A DNA stretch of 20,442 bases from Bigelowiella natans CCMP2755 (taxonomy: Eukaryota > Cercozoa > Chlorarachniophyceae): NCBI GenBank assembly GCA_000320545.1, contig ADNK01001561.1:1-20442 (forward strand), read 5' to 3'. Within the stretch, counting starts at the first letter, position 1. Every line of letters begins with the position of its first letter. Both the position numbers and the translations under genes were made by a program. Shown here in pieces: positions 11,634 to 20,442 of the stretch. A model generated the notes under the pieces. That model was not told the origin of the DNA. It was given only the letters and a program-made list of their open reading frames with translations, and searched no databases.

Positions 11634-12221
11634 CCCCCGAGCGGAAGAATCGGGAGGGAACAACATGCCGGTCCTCGGGGGAGAACGGAGGAGAAATGTT
11701 CATCGGCACGCAGATTCGATGTGCGACCCAAAAAAAATAAGTTTTTCTTCAGAAACGCCCTGTGGGACATTTTGAAGTGCAAACTGGCACTTTTTGTCTC
11801 CTGGAAAAAAAACTGCTAAAAACACGCACATGATTTCTGTTTACGACAAAATAAGGGGAAAATCGACAAGCAGACTACCGTCAAGCAATGACGTCGCGCA
11901 CTGAAAACTTTCATGCAGCTCTGAAGCTGTCATGCGTTCGTGCCCGATGCATGATGCCTGCAAGACGATCATGGCACAGCAAGTTTATTACCACTAAAAT
12001 TGTGCTGCTTTGCAACAGTGAGCATTGCATTTTGTATTGTTTTTTCGCTGCAAAGTCGCACACTGAAAAATCTGGCAACGGAGAGAGTTGAACTCCCCAC
12101 CAACGAACTCTCACCCTTCCACTTTCCGGCTTTTTGGGCTGATGTAGGTTGGCGCTCCGGCGATGCCATCATTAGAATTTACCGTTATGGATAAACAAAT
12201 CTCACGTCCACTGAGATTCGA
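11634..12221. other. Spacer between two minus-strand genes, no resolved gene
   Basis: This contains the upstream region of the SEA-like gene (11634 rightward) and the 3' flank of the gene ending at 12222. Frames of 60-70 codons on both strands at 11888-12194 lack family resemblance and joinable splice sites. One of them could be a missed exon, but I cannot support it. Confidence 0.5.
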
Positions 12222-12621
12222 TCATCGGACTTTCTGATGCAGCACCCTTTCAACCGTTCTCCTGTGCGCAAGAGCCTGTTCCCAGAAGCATCCCGGACGT
12301 GCACCCACACTTTCCAGTTTCTGGGCCGTGAACTTTCGAAGAAGTTTCGGGCGGATAAACCACATGTGGAAAATGGTCTGCATTCTTTAATTTTTCAAAT
12401 TTATTTTGGTTTTGTTCGATGTTGTCGCAGGATGGAAATGGACGTCGTCCTTCTTTTTGTAAGAGAAGAAAGCAATCCCTCACGATCGTTCCATCCTTCT
12501 CCAGAGCCATGTGGAGGACGAGTAATGCCATCTCCACTTTCCCAGATCCTTCTAATGCATATTGTGCTCTTAGAACGAGGGCGTGGTAGGACTGCAGGAC
12601 GAAAATGGCGCAGCAGAGGTG
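12222..12621 (-). CDS. 3' end of an unidentified gene, weak TPR-like helices (partial)
   Basis: Two exons, 12621-12484 and 12377-12222, join in phase 0 (donor ATC/GTGAGG, acceptor AATGCAG) and end in TGA. The upstream acceptor at 12622 has a strong pyrimidine tract, so more exons lie to the right, but I could not place them. They would have to overlap or abut the start of the zinc-finger gene on the other strand. The first exon includes ALVLRAQYALEGSGKVEMAL, with the alternating small/large helix pattern of a tetratricopeptide unit. The second is basic and helical (KLLRKFTAQKLESVGARPGC, WEQALAHRRTVERVLHQ). No membrane segment is seen. This joins only fragments, so function stays open. Competing frames on the same strand were considered; this one has the best splice signals. 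Confidence 0.5.
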
Positions 12622-12866
12622 CTGGAAGGGCAAGAAGCGGGGCTAGAGGAGGGTTCAGAGCCAGGAGGACACCATTGCAGCGGAGGTCGATCCGGTTTTT
12701 CTTCCTTTTGTTTGAAATGACAATATTTGTTCTTGGGCAGCTTGTTAAACAAGGAGGAGGAGATGTTTCGTAATAAATTGATCTCCCAGAGAAGGAAGCT
12801 TGCGGTGGTACAGAAACAGGTGTTCGTCTTTGCTCTGCTTCTAGTTCGATTTTGAGTGACAGGTTA

Positions 12867-13992
12867 ATGTGGTATGAACAGTACGAAATGCTCCTAAAGG
12901 AGAAACAGAAACGATCGCGTAAAAGAAAGTTGGAAGTCGATAGCAAGTGTGTCCAAGCTAAATCAGAGGGGTCGTCTAATGTAGATGGAGCTCAACCTTC
13001 TTCGTCCACGGAAGTCCCACTGATCTCGGAGAAACCCTACTCTGTTGTCCGAAGAGTCGAGCCCAAACCAATTCTAAACCCCATTGCTACAGGCACTTCC
13101 ATTAGACCATCACAATCACGGAGGCCGAAACAGAAGGACCCTGTCAGGGATGCGGCTAAGACCAAGAAACCTGAGCTCTGCGTGTTCTTCACGTCTACTG
13201 GTATATCATCTATGTTCTCATCATTGATTACGCTGGCATGGATGATTGACTGCCCCTCCTTCCTATCGTTCTCCCACGCGAACTTAACTAACCTTAAATC
13301 CATCCAGGCCAGTGCAAACGTGGTGCGTTCTGTAGATACATACACGACCGAAGGAAAGTGAGAGTTTGTATTTATTTCGCGAAGAACGCGTGCAAATTTG
13401 GGAAAAAGTGCCCGTTGAGGCATGAAACTGACAAAAATCAAATGCCAACCTGTCGGAACTTTCTCAGAGGTTGCTGCAGCGCTGTGACTGGTCAGTGTCC
13501 TTTCGCGCATACTAGAGTAAGCAGAGATGCGAAGATTTGCCAGGCGTATCAGAAAGGTTTGTTTTATACTAACCGATGTTTGATGGTAGCGATGGATGAA
13601 GTGTGGAGAACATAGAGGGTATGTATGGTGTAGCTAATATATAAACAAATAAACAATATAAATAGATGCTGCATGTTTTCACTAGTGCAAAGAGCGGAGT
13701 ACTCAGCCGCTGGGGTGCATGGTATCTATCAGGATATTGCCCGAAGGGGCTGCTTTGTACGGAAAAGCACGTCTGGACTGACAAGAATGCCAAGCCTAGC
13801 AACGACGTTGAAGCTTCTGATGACGAATCTGTTGATAATCAGACTACAAAAGACTCGTCGCTCCCAGGAACCTTACTTGTTAAGAGACTGTCGTCGCGTA
13901 CATCGCCAGTAGCAGTAACGGAACATACGCGACCTCGCTTCGCCCTGATGAAGTCGAAACGGCCAATCAACACGGCGAAGAACGTGGAGTAG
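12867..13992 (+). CDS. CCCH zinc-finger protein, ZC3H3-like, three exons
   Basis: ZC3H3-type proteins bind RNA and act in polyadenylation and mRNA export. Exons: about 12867-13200, 13308-13556, and a third ending at 13992 whose start (about 13686-13700) is unresolved. A basic, nuclear-signal-like stretch (KEKQKRSRKRK) opens the protein. Fingers follow in the ZC3H3 arrangement: CVFFTSTGQCKRGAFCRYIH (split by the first intron, GT at 13201, AG at 13307), VCIYFAKNACKFGKKCPLRH, and TCRNFLRGCCSAVTGQCPFAH without its leading T (C-x7-C-x6-C-x3-H, the same spacing as a human ZC3H3 finger). RVSRDAKICQAYQKG then begins a fourth, and the final one is GYCPKGLLCTEKH. The region between the fourth and fifth fingers does not join cleanly: expected Cys/His residues are missing in every frame. 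The frame is open upstream to 12777, so an earlier start or exon is possible. Confidence 0.8.
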
Positions 13993-14999
13993 GACCGCTC
14001 CACAACAACGGAAGAGTGGGGTAAAGCAAATTCCTAGAGATGGCACGCAGAAACCACCACTGCCGCTGCATTTGCAGTATTTTGTGGTTAAATCTCAGTG
14101 TCACTACTGCTGAGGAATTCGTAATGTAAGGTAAGCTCAAGGTATCCTACTATATTCTAAGGATATAAATGCATCATGCATGAGTTCCTTATTTTATTTG
14201 ATTTTGGTACACTAGGCCAGAGGCAGTGAGTACGAAAATGGTTGGATGAGGGCATCTTGGGAGACGGAATGATTTAATACGGAAGTCTGAATGTTCGTAC
14301 AATGATGGCACTGGACTAGATATCTTACAACGTAAAGCTGTTGGATCTAGAGAGCATTTTGTCAACTTGCTAGCATTGTGGATGTATTGTAAGTTCAATT
14401 GATAAATGAATTTAGAAATGTTACTAGAGACGATGTAGCCCATACTGTAACCATGGTGATGTTGCTGAACTAGTAGTACTAGAGTAGATTCACATGTCTA
14501 CAAATGTGTAGCAGACTTGTACATTGGTTGCAGAACGCGTCAGCGCATCGCACACATATGTCCGTCTTCCGTGCGCTCCTGGCGACAACAACAGAACAAC
14601 ATGCGCCCACCACAGCGTGTGTAGTTTGGCGATCTTTTCGATTCACAGCATCACTCATGCACGCAACGCATCGCGTGAGAACGCGTCATAATCGTGACGT
14701 CAATCTGATTGGCATGTAACGCTTCAGTCAGTCGCATGGCTGGACAACATGCTACGCACACGTGCATCATTCGAGCACATTTTTGGCACCCTGGCGACCG
14801 AGCATGTCATGGGTTCGATTTGGGAGGTTTTGACTAAACTAGTAAATTTAGGTACAATGGCCATTTCACCGTGAAACATGCTGTTTGGCCGAAAATAAAC
14901 CAATAATCGCCCAATGATTCCAAGAAATCTCCGAAATAATGTCGACAGTTCCTCAGCTCTTGCGAAACTGGAGCCAGATCTCGAACAGGAGGAGCGAGA
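13993..14999. other. Spacer between zinc-finger and glycosidase-like genes, no gene seen
   Basis: About 1 kb holding the zinc-finger 3' flank and the promoter of the next plus-strand gene. Frames up to 128 codons occur on the minus strand near 14724-15110, but they run antisense into the glycosidase coding region and resemble nothing. A GGTTCGATT word near 14811 is not part of a foldable tRNA. Confidence 0.6.
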
Positions 15000-17547
15000 A
15001 TGTACCCCCTCGTTGCCTTGATTCTTGCACTCAATGCCAGCCCTGCTTCGCCAGCATGGATTCTTGCTCCCAGCATAAAAGCCAATTTCACCACGGATGT
15101 CAACTCGCAAGCCTTTGGAAGAATCTGCTGGCTATCCGCAGCTGATTCTGCAGTGAATCTCATTTCGACTAGCGCTAAGCCTGCTCCAGTGTGGAAGGCC
15201 TCCTTTGTTATCAAAGGCTCCAAGGAAGGAGAGACCGTCACTGTTGATAGTACAGATGCTAATGCGAGAAGATATGTTGTTGGGACTCCGTCCCCACAGA
15301 GCATTGTTCTCCGGTGGTCAATACCCATAGCAACACAACAACAGCAGGGTGTGAATGCGACCATGTCGGTAGATCTCGTAGACGGACAGCTTCATATGCA
15401 CATGACCTTTGTGGCCGATTCCCCTTCAGTTGCACTTTGGCAGTGGAGCCTCTTCCCTGCGAACAATGTAGTTTCTGCAGGAGGGGCGAACTTCGAGAAT
15501 AGAGGCTTTGGGCTCGTCCACACCCCTCCCAAGTCATTCTCTGGAAGTTATCCGCAGCAAACGATGCAGTTCATGGCAATTCTATCATCTAATAAAAGTA
15601 ACAATGGGTACGGAGTGTACGTGGCTGCGCATGATGCCAAGGGCGAGAGCAAGAACTTCGGATGCAATGTAGACGGAACTATGGCCTCTTTCCAGATTTC
15701 CGCCATTCCCCCTGACGCTGGAGTTCGCAGCTTTGAATACACACATCCATGGCCTGTAGTGCTGGCTGTTTTTGAGGGCAGCTGGTGGGATGCCGCTGAA
15801 ATCTACAGAAATTGGGCGGTGAGCGAGGCAGATTGGACGCGCCAAGGCCCGATGCACGAGCGCTCGGATATCCCCCAATGGCTGTTCAACGTCACTACAT
15901 GGGTGAACTCCCACTGGCAGGGGAATGACATCTTTAACACCACTGGAGGCGATCCCGCTGTCGTCTTGAATCGAATGCGTGCTATCGAATCTCGCTTTGG
16001 TCTTCGCCGGGGCTCTCTAGCGCTTCACTGGTATGAGTGGGATACCCTGGGGTACAAGCTCGGCTCAAACTACAGCGTCTGCGAGACCGAGAAGACCTGC
16101 GGCTTTGACACGCACTATCCCGAGTACTTTCCGGTGCGCTCTGGCTTTGAGTCAGCCCTCCGCGAAATCCAATCCCTCGGAGTGAAAGTGGCTCCGTACA
16201 TCAACGGCCGGATATTTGACGTCGGGACGAAGAGCTGGGCCTCGACGGCTCAGGCTGCGGCAGCCAAGTCGGCGAAAGCCGCCTTCGGGGCGGAGTCACT
16301 GGATTACTACAACGAGCAGTATGGATCGGAAGCGGTCTTCGCTGTCATGTGCCCTCACTCTGAATACTGGCAAGCCACCGTCGCGGAGGTGACGGGGAAG
16401 CTAGCAGCGCTCGGCGTGGACGGCGTGTACATCGATCAGATCGCAGCGGCGGGACCTAGGCCGTGCTGGGATCCTTCGCACAACCACACTCTCGGCGGTG
16501 GAAGCCATTGGGTGTCCGGGTGAGCGAGCACACCCACACAATAACATAAAGTAGCATAAAAACCCAAAAGATCCATACTAAACCAAACACCCGCAATAAA
16601 TCAGGTACACTCGTATGCTTCAACGGGTCCGCGAGGCTGTGACCGAAGGCAGGATAGTCCTGACAGAGTCGAACGCGGAGCCATTTATGTCCGGCGTGAA
16701 CCTATTCCTCACACTGGTGGGCTTTGATTCAGGAGACCTGCCCCCCGTCCAAAACAGCAGTAGCCTCATTGTCCCCGCTTTCCAAGCGGTCTATGGCGGC
16801 TACGTGCTCCCCGTCGGCGCTGAGTTCTTCCAGCAAGACTTTCTGCCGAATCCGGACGTGTTCGCAGCCAAGGTCGCAGCGCAGTTTGTCTTCGGAGCGC
16901 AGATGGGCTGGTTCTCTCTCGGGGGCCGGGATAACCAGAGCCCGCCGATGGGGACTTTCGAGTTGATGATGGATGCTCAGTACGATGCCGAAATGTCGTA
17001 TCTGCGCAGTCTGAGCAACGCGAAGCTTGCCGCAGGATCCTGGTTCAACCATGGCCGGGTAATGCGGCCGTTGGAGCTGGAAATCAAGATGGGAGGGGAA
17101 GACGTGGGGAGGCATGAGGCGCATCTTCGCACGCATCCCCGCTCTTCCAAGCTGCCGGATAAGGCCGGGCTCGCTTTCGGCCCCGTTATGTCGTCAGCTT
17201 GGCTCTCTGCCAGAAACGATTCGTTGCTTATTGTGCTGACGAGTGTGAAGAGAGACGCCAGCAGAGTGGAGATCTCGGGGAAACTCGACATGGCGCGATA
17301 TGGGTTTGGTACAGCGGCTATGAGTAAGAGGTTTGCGGTCTCACCGCTCCCAGTTGAGACTGAGCAGAATGGCGGGCTTGATGATGCTAGAGCTGATGAT
17401 GATGAGAGAAGATTCACCAAACCCAGTCCTCAAGAATTGGTAGGTAAAGGATGCTCGGCTTCATTCCCTGGAGATGCAGTGGAGGTTGATGCCTCTCTCG
17501 ACGCAAGAGGCATTGTGATGCTGAGAATCCAGCTCTGTGAGGAATAG
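15000..17547 (+). CDS. Secreted glycosidase-like protein of the DUF6259 type, two exons, 820 residues
   Basis: Exons 15000-16519 and 16605-17547 join in phase 2 across an 85-base intron (donor CCGG/GTGAGC, acceptor AAATCAG). The N-terminus MYPLVALILALNASPASPAW is a signal peptide, so the protein is secreted or enters the endomembrane system. A beta-rich N-terminal region (about 20-275) leads to a barrel-like region: QWLFNVTTWVNSHWQGND, SLALHWYEWDTLGY, VKVAPYINGRIFD, LGVDGVYIDQIAAAGPRPCW (Asp 474 and 479), HNHTLGGGSHWV, then LTESNAEPF (Glu 528) after the intron. These match what I recall of DUF6259, a glycoside-hydrolase-like domain best known from bacteria. The acidic residues named are candidates for catalysis, not proven. 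The C-terminal part from about 680 looks like a beta domain. From about 15800 to 17300 the gene is visibly more GC-rich than its surroundings, hinting at a different history. Family call is from memory; substrate is unknown. Confidence 0.85.
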
Positions 17548-18934
17548 CAGCATTGGTCGCAGAACTATTTTTTTGTTGCGAACTCGCCTTTGTGTATGGA
17601 TGCGAGCTCGTTTTGCTTTTCAACTCGCATGTTCTCTCGTGGATTCCACATGGCGACTGAAGCTCGTCAGACAGTCAAGTTTAGCGTCACAATCAGTAAC
17701 GCGTATTGTTCCATAAGATTTTGCATAATATGGTTTAGATTGAAGCATGTACGCTACATGGCTTCATTGCACTTGCTAGCTTGATGCTGATGCGACACGT
17801 GTCTCCGTTATTGCTTCTTTTATATTCATCAACTGACTATTGCGACGCGCAGTGAGCATGTAAGTGGTTTTCAGCAGCAACAGCTCCTATAAATCCTCTA
17901 TCTGGATTGGCGACAGCTAGACAGGGATATTCCCCCACTGACTACCACCACCGCATCTAGCAATATTTTTACTGCACCACGTACTGCCATATCATTGTCA
18001 TGTTGTCACATCACTCCATCGCAAATAAGGATCTTTCTTCGGAATGATATAAGTGTCCATTTTGCGATGGCTCTGTGCCGTAAGGCGCGTGATGCGTAGC
18101 AGATAATAATGTTTGTGCTTTCGAGCAACGACGGTCCTTCGTTTTGATGGTTTTCAAAACACCTATGCTAGCTGTGCTAGCTGTCCCAAACCCTAAACAA
18201 ATTAAAGGTTAAAACTTCTCATAAATCCCGGCTCACTTTTTTCTGCTGTGTGATTTTCTCTGACGATTTTAACTGCGCACCTCGATCGTGCGGCGGGGCA
18301 ACTGTACGAACTAGCGAAGGCAATTTTCAAAGTCGCCGCCGCGCGCGAATATTTGCGCCTTCCCATTGACTCAACAGCTCTCTCCCTCCCTTGCTAGCTT
18401 GGAGGGGAGATCACTGTGTGCACGATGTTCATTTTCAGCGCGACTACAGACACAGCTAGATTACAGCAATGTTCGCATATTATGCATGACACGCATTGCG
18501 TGTCTATTTCTAGCTATATAGTAAAACCACAATAGCACGTCATGCTGCACATGATCATGCGCACGAACACACACAGTGAAAGCTTTCTAGCTTTGTTGCG
18601 TTGGCGCTGCGGACAAAATAAAATCTCAGGCTGGCGTGACCTAGTAATAAGTGTAAATTTGTTTCGGCTCAGTTGCATGGTGGATCTCATCGGTAGTACG
18701 CTTACAGCTACACATGTACATCGCCATGTGTGCATGTATAGGTGTTTCCTCTTCCCTCTTCGCTCCCGATCTGCCCGCACCATTATCATCGTCACAATAA
18801 GTCCCGCTGTTGTGTCAAAAAGCAGCTTTGGAACCAAACGCCTAATCTACCTGTATATTTGTGGAGCTCTGTAAGACACATGAAACCAGATAATTGTCCT
18901 TTTCTCTCCTTCTCTATCTCCCACTCTCTCTAAA

Positions 18935-18970
18935 GCACACGCACACGCACACGCACACGCACACACACAC
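18935..18970. repeat. (GCACAC)n / (CA)n microsatellite
   Basis: Four or five GCACAC units grading into (CA)5, then TTACACACGC. Intergenic. Confidence 0.9.
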
Positions 18971-19404
18971 TTACACACGCATATTGGTGAATGACATAAT
19001 ATATGTGCGTGTGTGTGCGTGGTGTATTTGAGGAATAGCTGAGCGACTTTCACCAATTCGTCTCTACTTGTATTTATGTATTTTGTGGGAAGGGAAAACA
19101 GATTTTGCTTTTCTTACTGTTTGGTTTCGTCGCTGCGACGGCGAGTATAGCAAACTAAATCGATAAGCAGACATGAGATAATACATGCATGTTCCTCAAA
19201 CGACATTGTACCCATATTGTGGTACAATGATACACGGCGAGCACACAAACAATCAGCATCCACACTACATCAAGCATAAGGAGGAGTGAAGTGTAAAGTT
19301 GGTTGCATTCCATGGACGTAGTCTTGGTATGATTGCGTGCGTGTGTGCGCAAGAATGAAAATATTCTGCTCATTCGTTGAATTACACACTTATGCATCGT
19401 GTGC

Positions 19405-19405
<1 letters not shown>

Positions 19406-19455
<50 letters not shown>

Positions 19456-19456
19456 C
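19406..19456. repeat. Compound (TC)n(GT)n microsatellite
   Basis: About 17 TC units followed by about 8 GT units. It ends eight bases before the stop codon (19464) of the minus-strand tail-anchored gene, so it lies in that gene's 3' UTR or flank. Confidence 0.95.
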
Positions 19457-19463
19457 TCCATAC

Positions 19464-19635
19464 TTACAACAGCATGAATATTACCAAAACTGCTGTAAAA
19501 AAGATAAGAATCTCCATGAGTCTGGACGATTGTGGCGCATCTAGGGTTGGCGTTGGATCCTGCTCTTTTGCAAGCTCCCTTGCCTTCTCTCGAATAGCCT
19601 TTCTCAGCTGTATCTCTGTAAATATATAAATATAT

Positions 19636-19671
<36 letters not shown>

Positions 19672-19702
19672 TATAGATATGTGTGTGTGTGTGCGTGAAG
19701 AG

Positions 19703-19738
<36 letters not shown>

Positions 19739-20081
19739 CATAGATGCAAAGAGATTGATCATCCCATGCACAAGCACCACCCCTCGGAGATCGTGAGCGC
19801 TTTCGCCGTTGCATTTTCTTCACATGCTGCTCTTCCAAATCCGTCTGCTTCTGGTCGCATGCCCGGCAAATCCTCTGCAAGAAGTAAGTGAAATAGAAGG
19901 GAAAATCGAAGGAGTAAGGGGGGGGTATAAAGGGGGGATGGGAAAGAGGAGGATAGCAAGCAAGCACAACTGTTTCTTCAGATAATCTTACGTGCGAGCA
20001 CACAGACGCACTACATAAGGCCCCAACATCTCCGGTTTTGAAAGCGTGAACACAATGGTTACAATAACATTGAAAATCCAT
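19464..20081 (-). CDS. Small zinc-binding, tail-anchored membrane protein, three exons, 111 residues
   Basis: Exons 20081-19992, 19874-19781 and 19615-19464 join in phase (0, then 1). The N-terminus MDFQCYCNHCVHAF, then LCSASVCSHRICRACD, holds eight Cys plus His (C5, C7, C10, C22, C28, H30, C33, C36) in a compact pattern typical of a zinc-binding treble clef or RING-like finger; the exact class is not recognised. A charged, probably coiled middle part follows (QTDLEEQHVKKMQRRKRSRS, REIQLRKAIREKARELAKEQ). The protein ends with the hydrophobic segment MEILIFFTAVLVIFMLL directly before the stop, the layout of a tail-anchored protein with its finger in the cytosol. The donor CAC/GTAAGA is strong, the second donor is CCGAGGG/GTGGTG, and the acceptors are TTGCAG and TTTACAG. 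The second intron holds (CT)n, (CA)n and (TA)n tracts. The upstream frame stays open, so another 5' exon is possible. Confidence 0.8.
19621..19738. repeat. (TA)n, (GT)n and (GA)n microsatellites inside an intron
   Basis: (TA)n at about 19635-19667, (GT)n at 19680-19693 and (GA)n at 19706-19737. All three sit in the 165-base intron 19616-19780 of the tail-anchored gene, leaving little unique intron sequence. Confidence 0.95.
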
Positions 20082-20305
20082 AGCGGAGACACGACATGGC
20101 AGTAGTTGTTTTTGCGAGGAATTGTGTGCAGGACACCAGCACACAGAGGCAAAGCACCTGAGAGCCCGGTCCGTAGTACTCAGCGAACTGCGGAAGCTCT
20201 CGCTCTATATACGTGCAGCTGCTGCACATCGCCTAAGGAACAATGTAGTCTCGTATCAATACTTACCACCCCCCCCCCCCACACACACACTTATATAGTA
20301 TATAT

Positions 20306-20372
<67 letters not shown>

Positions 20373-20442
20373 GCGAGAAACAACTTTATGCTTAATTATC
20401 AACTTTGTTTACCATGGGTCAGGGCGTCCATCCTATCATGCA
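20082..20442. other. Right-edge flank with C-run and long (TA)n
   Basis: Upstream side of the tail-anchored gene. A C-run at 20271-20281, (CA)n, and about 35 TA units at 20302-20369. No gene was recognised. The last 70 bases hold an ATG (20413) in a short frame that runs off the window. Confidence 0.7.

Larger units (their letters stand above)
17548..19463. other. Long gene-free stretch with microsatellites
   Basis: Nearly 2 kb between the glycosidase-like gene and the 3' end of the tail-anchored gene. Visible content: repeated GCTAGCTGT at about 18168-18185, a GC-rich patch at 18285-18360, a (CACACG)n-like tract at 18935-18970, and (TC)n(GT)n at 19406-19456. Frames up to 110 codons on both strands lack any family resemblance or useful splice partners. 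No RNA gene was recognised. Confidence 0.6.

Noticed and set aside
12237-12773. 178-codon plus-strand frame, Arg/Gly-rich in the second half
   Set aside because: The Arg/Gly run reads through a purine tract that is the pyrimidine tract of a minus-strand acceptor at 12622, and the frame has no family resemblance.
13517-13523. GTAAGCA, a strong donor word inside the zinc-finger exon
   Set aside because: The sequence after it (VSRDAKICQAYQKG) matches the ZC3H3 pattern, so the site lies in coding sequence and is probably not used.
14740-14830. tRNA-like GGTTCGATT box
   Set aside because: The flanking bases do not form a T-arm or acceptor stem, and no matching A box or anticodon arm is seen.
15259-17420. 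Several minus-strand frames of 90-147 codons under the glycosidase-like gene
   Set aside because: They are shadows of the GC-rich plus-strand coding sequence, which has a signal peptide, family motifs and an in-phase intron.
18185-18200. Telomere-like CCCTAAAC
   Set aside because: Only one unit is present; no tandem array.

Overview
This window is nuclear DNA of a eukaryote, most likely a unicellular alga or other protist. The signs are short protein-coding exons interrupted by GT-AG introns of about 85-300 bases, TACTAAC/CTAAC-like branch sites, dinucleotide microsatellites in introns and spacers, and no bacterial operon structure. The lineage cannot be fixed from this sequence. The very high intron density of the first gene would suit an intron-rich alga such as a chlorarachniophyte, but that is a guess.

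Most real genes are split, so they are not visible as long reading frames and had to be assembled by joining splice sites in phase. Left to right: (1) minus strand, 229-2219, N-terminal half of SRP54 in nine tiny exons, running off the left edge; (2) plus, 2653-3868, a small three-exon gene for an unrecognised 106-residue protein, with a corrupted duplication in its first intron; (3) plus, 4002-5072, an Erv1/ALR sulfhydryl oxidase with an apparent one-base frame break; (4) a gene-poor stretch to 6337, rich in CTAG/GCATGC words; (5) minus, 6338-7438, an intronless orphan membrane protein; (6) plus, 8064-9493, a nicotianamine synthase-like enzyme, head to head with the orphan; (7) minus, 10035-11633, a secreted-then-anchored single-pass membrane protein with a SEA-like extracellular domain; (8) minus, 12222-12621, the 3' end of a gene with a weak TPR look; (9) plus, about 12867-13992, a ZC3H3-like CCCH zinc-finger protein; (10) plus, 15000-17547, a secreted glycosidase-like protein of the DUF6259 type; (11) a long non-coding stretch with microsatellites; (12) minus, 19464-20081, a small zinc-binding, tail-anchored membrane protein.

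The genes do not form one pathway. Several are ordinary housekeeping functions: SRP54 in protein targeting, Erv1/ALR in disulfide formation in mitochondria, and ZC3H3-like in mRNA processing or export. The less ordinary items are the nicotianamine synthase-like gene sharing a 625-base upstream region with an orphan membrane protein, the GC-rich DUF6259 gene, and the two small proteins of unknown role. Two places look like sequence or assembly errors (2440-3130 and around 4671).
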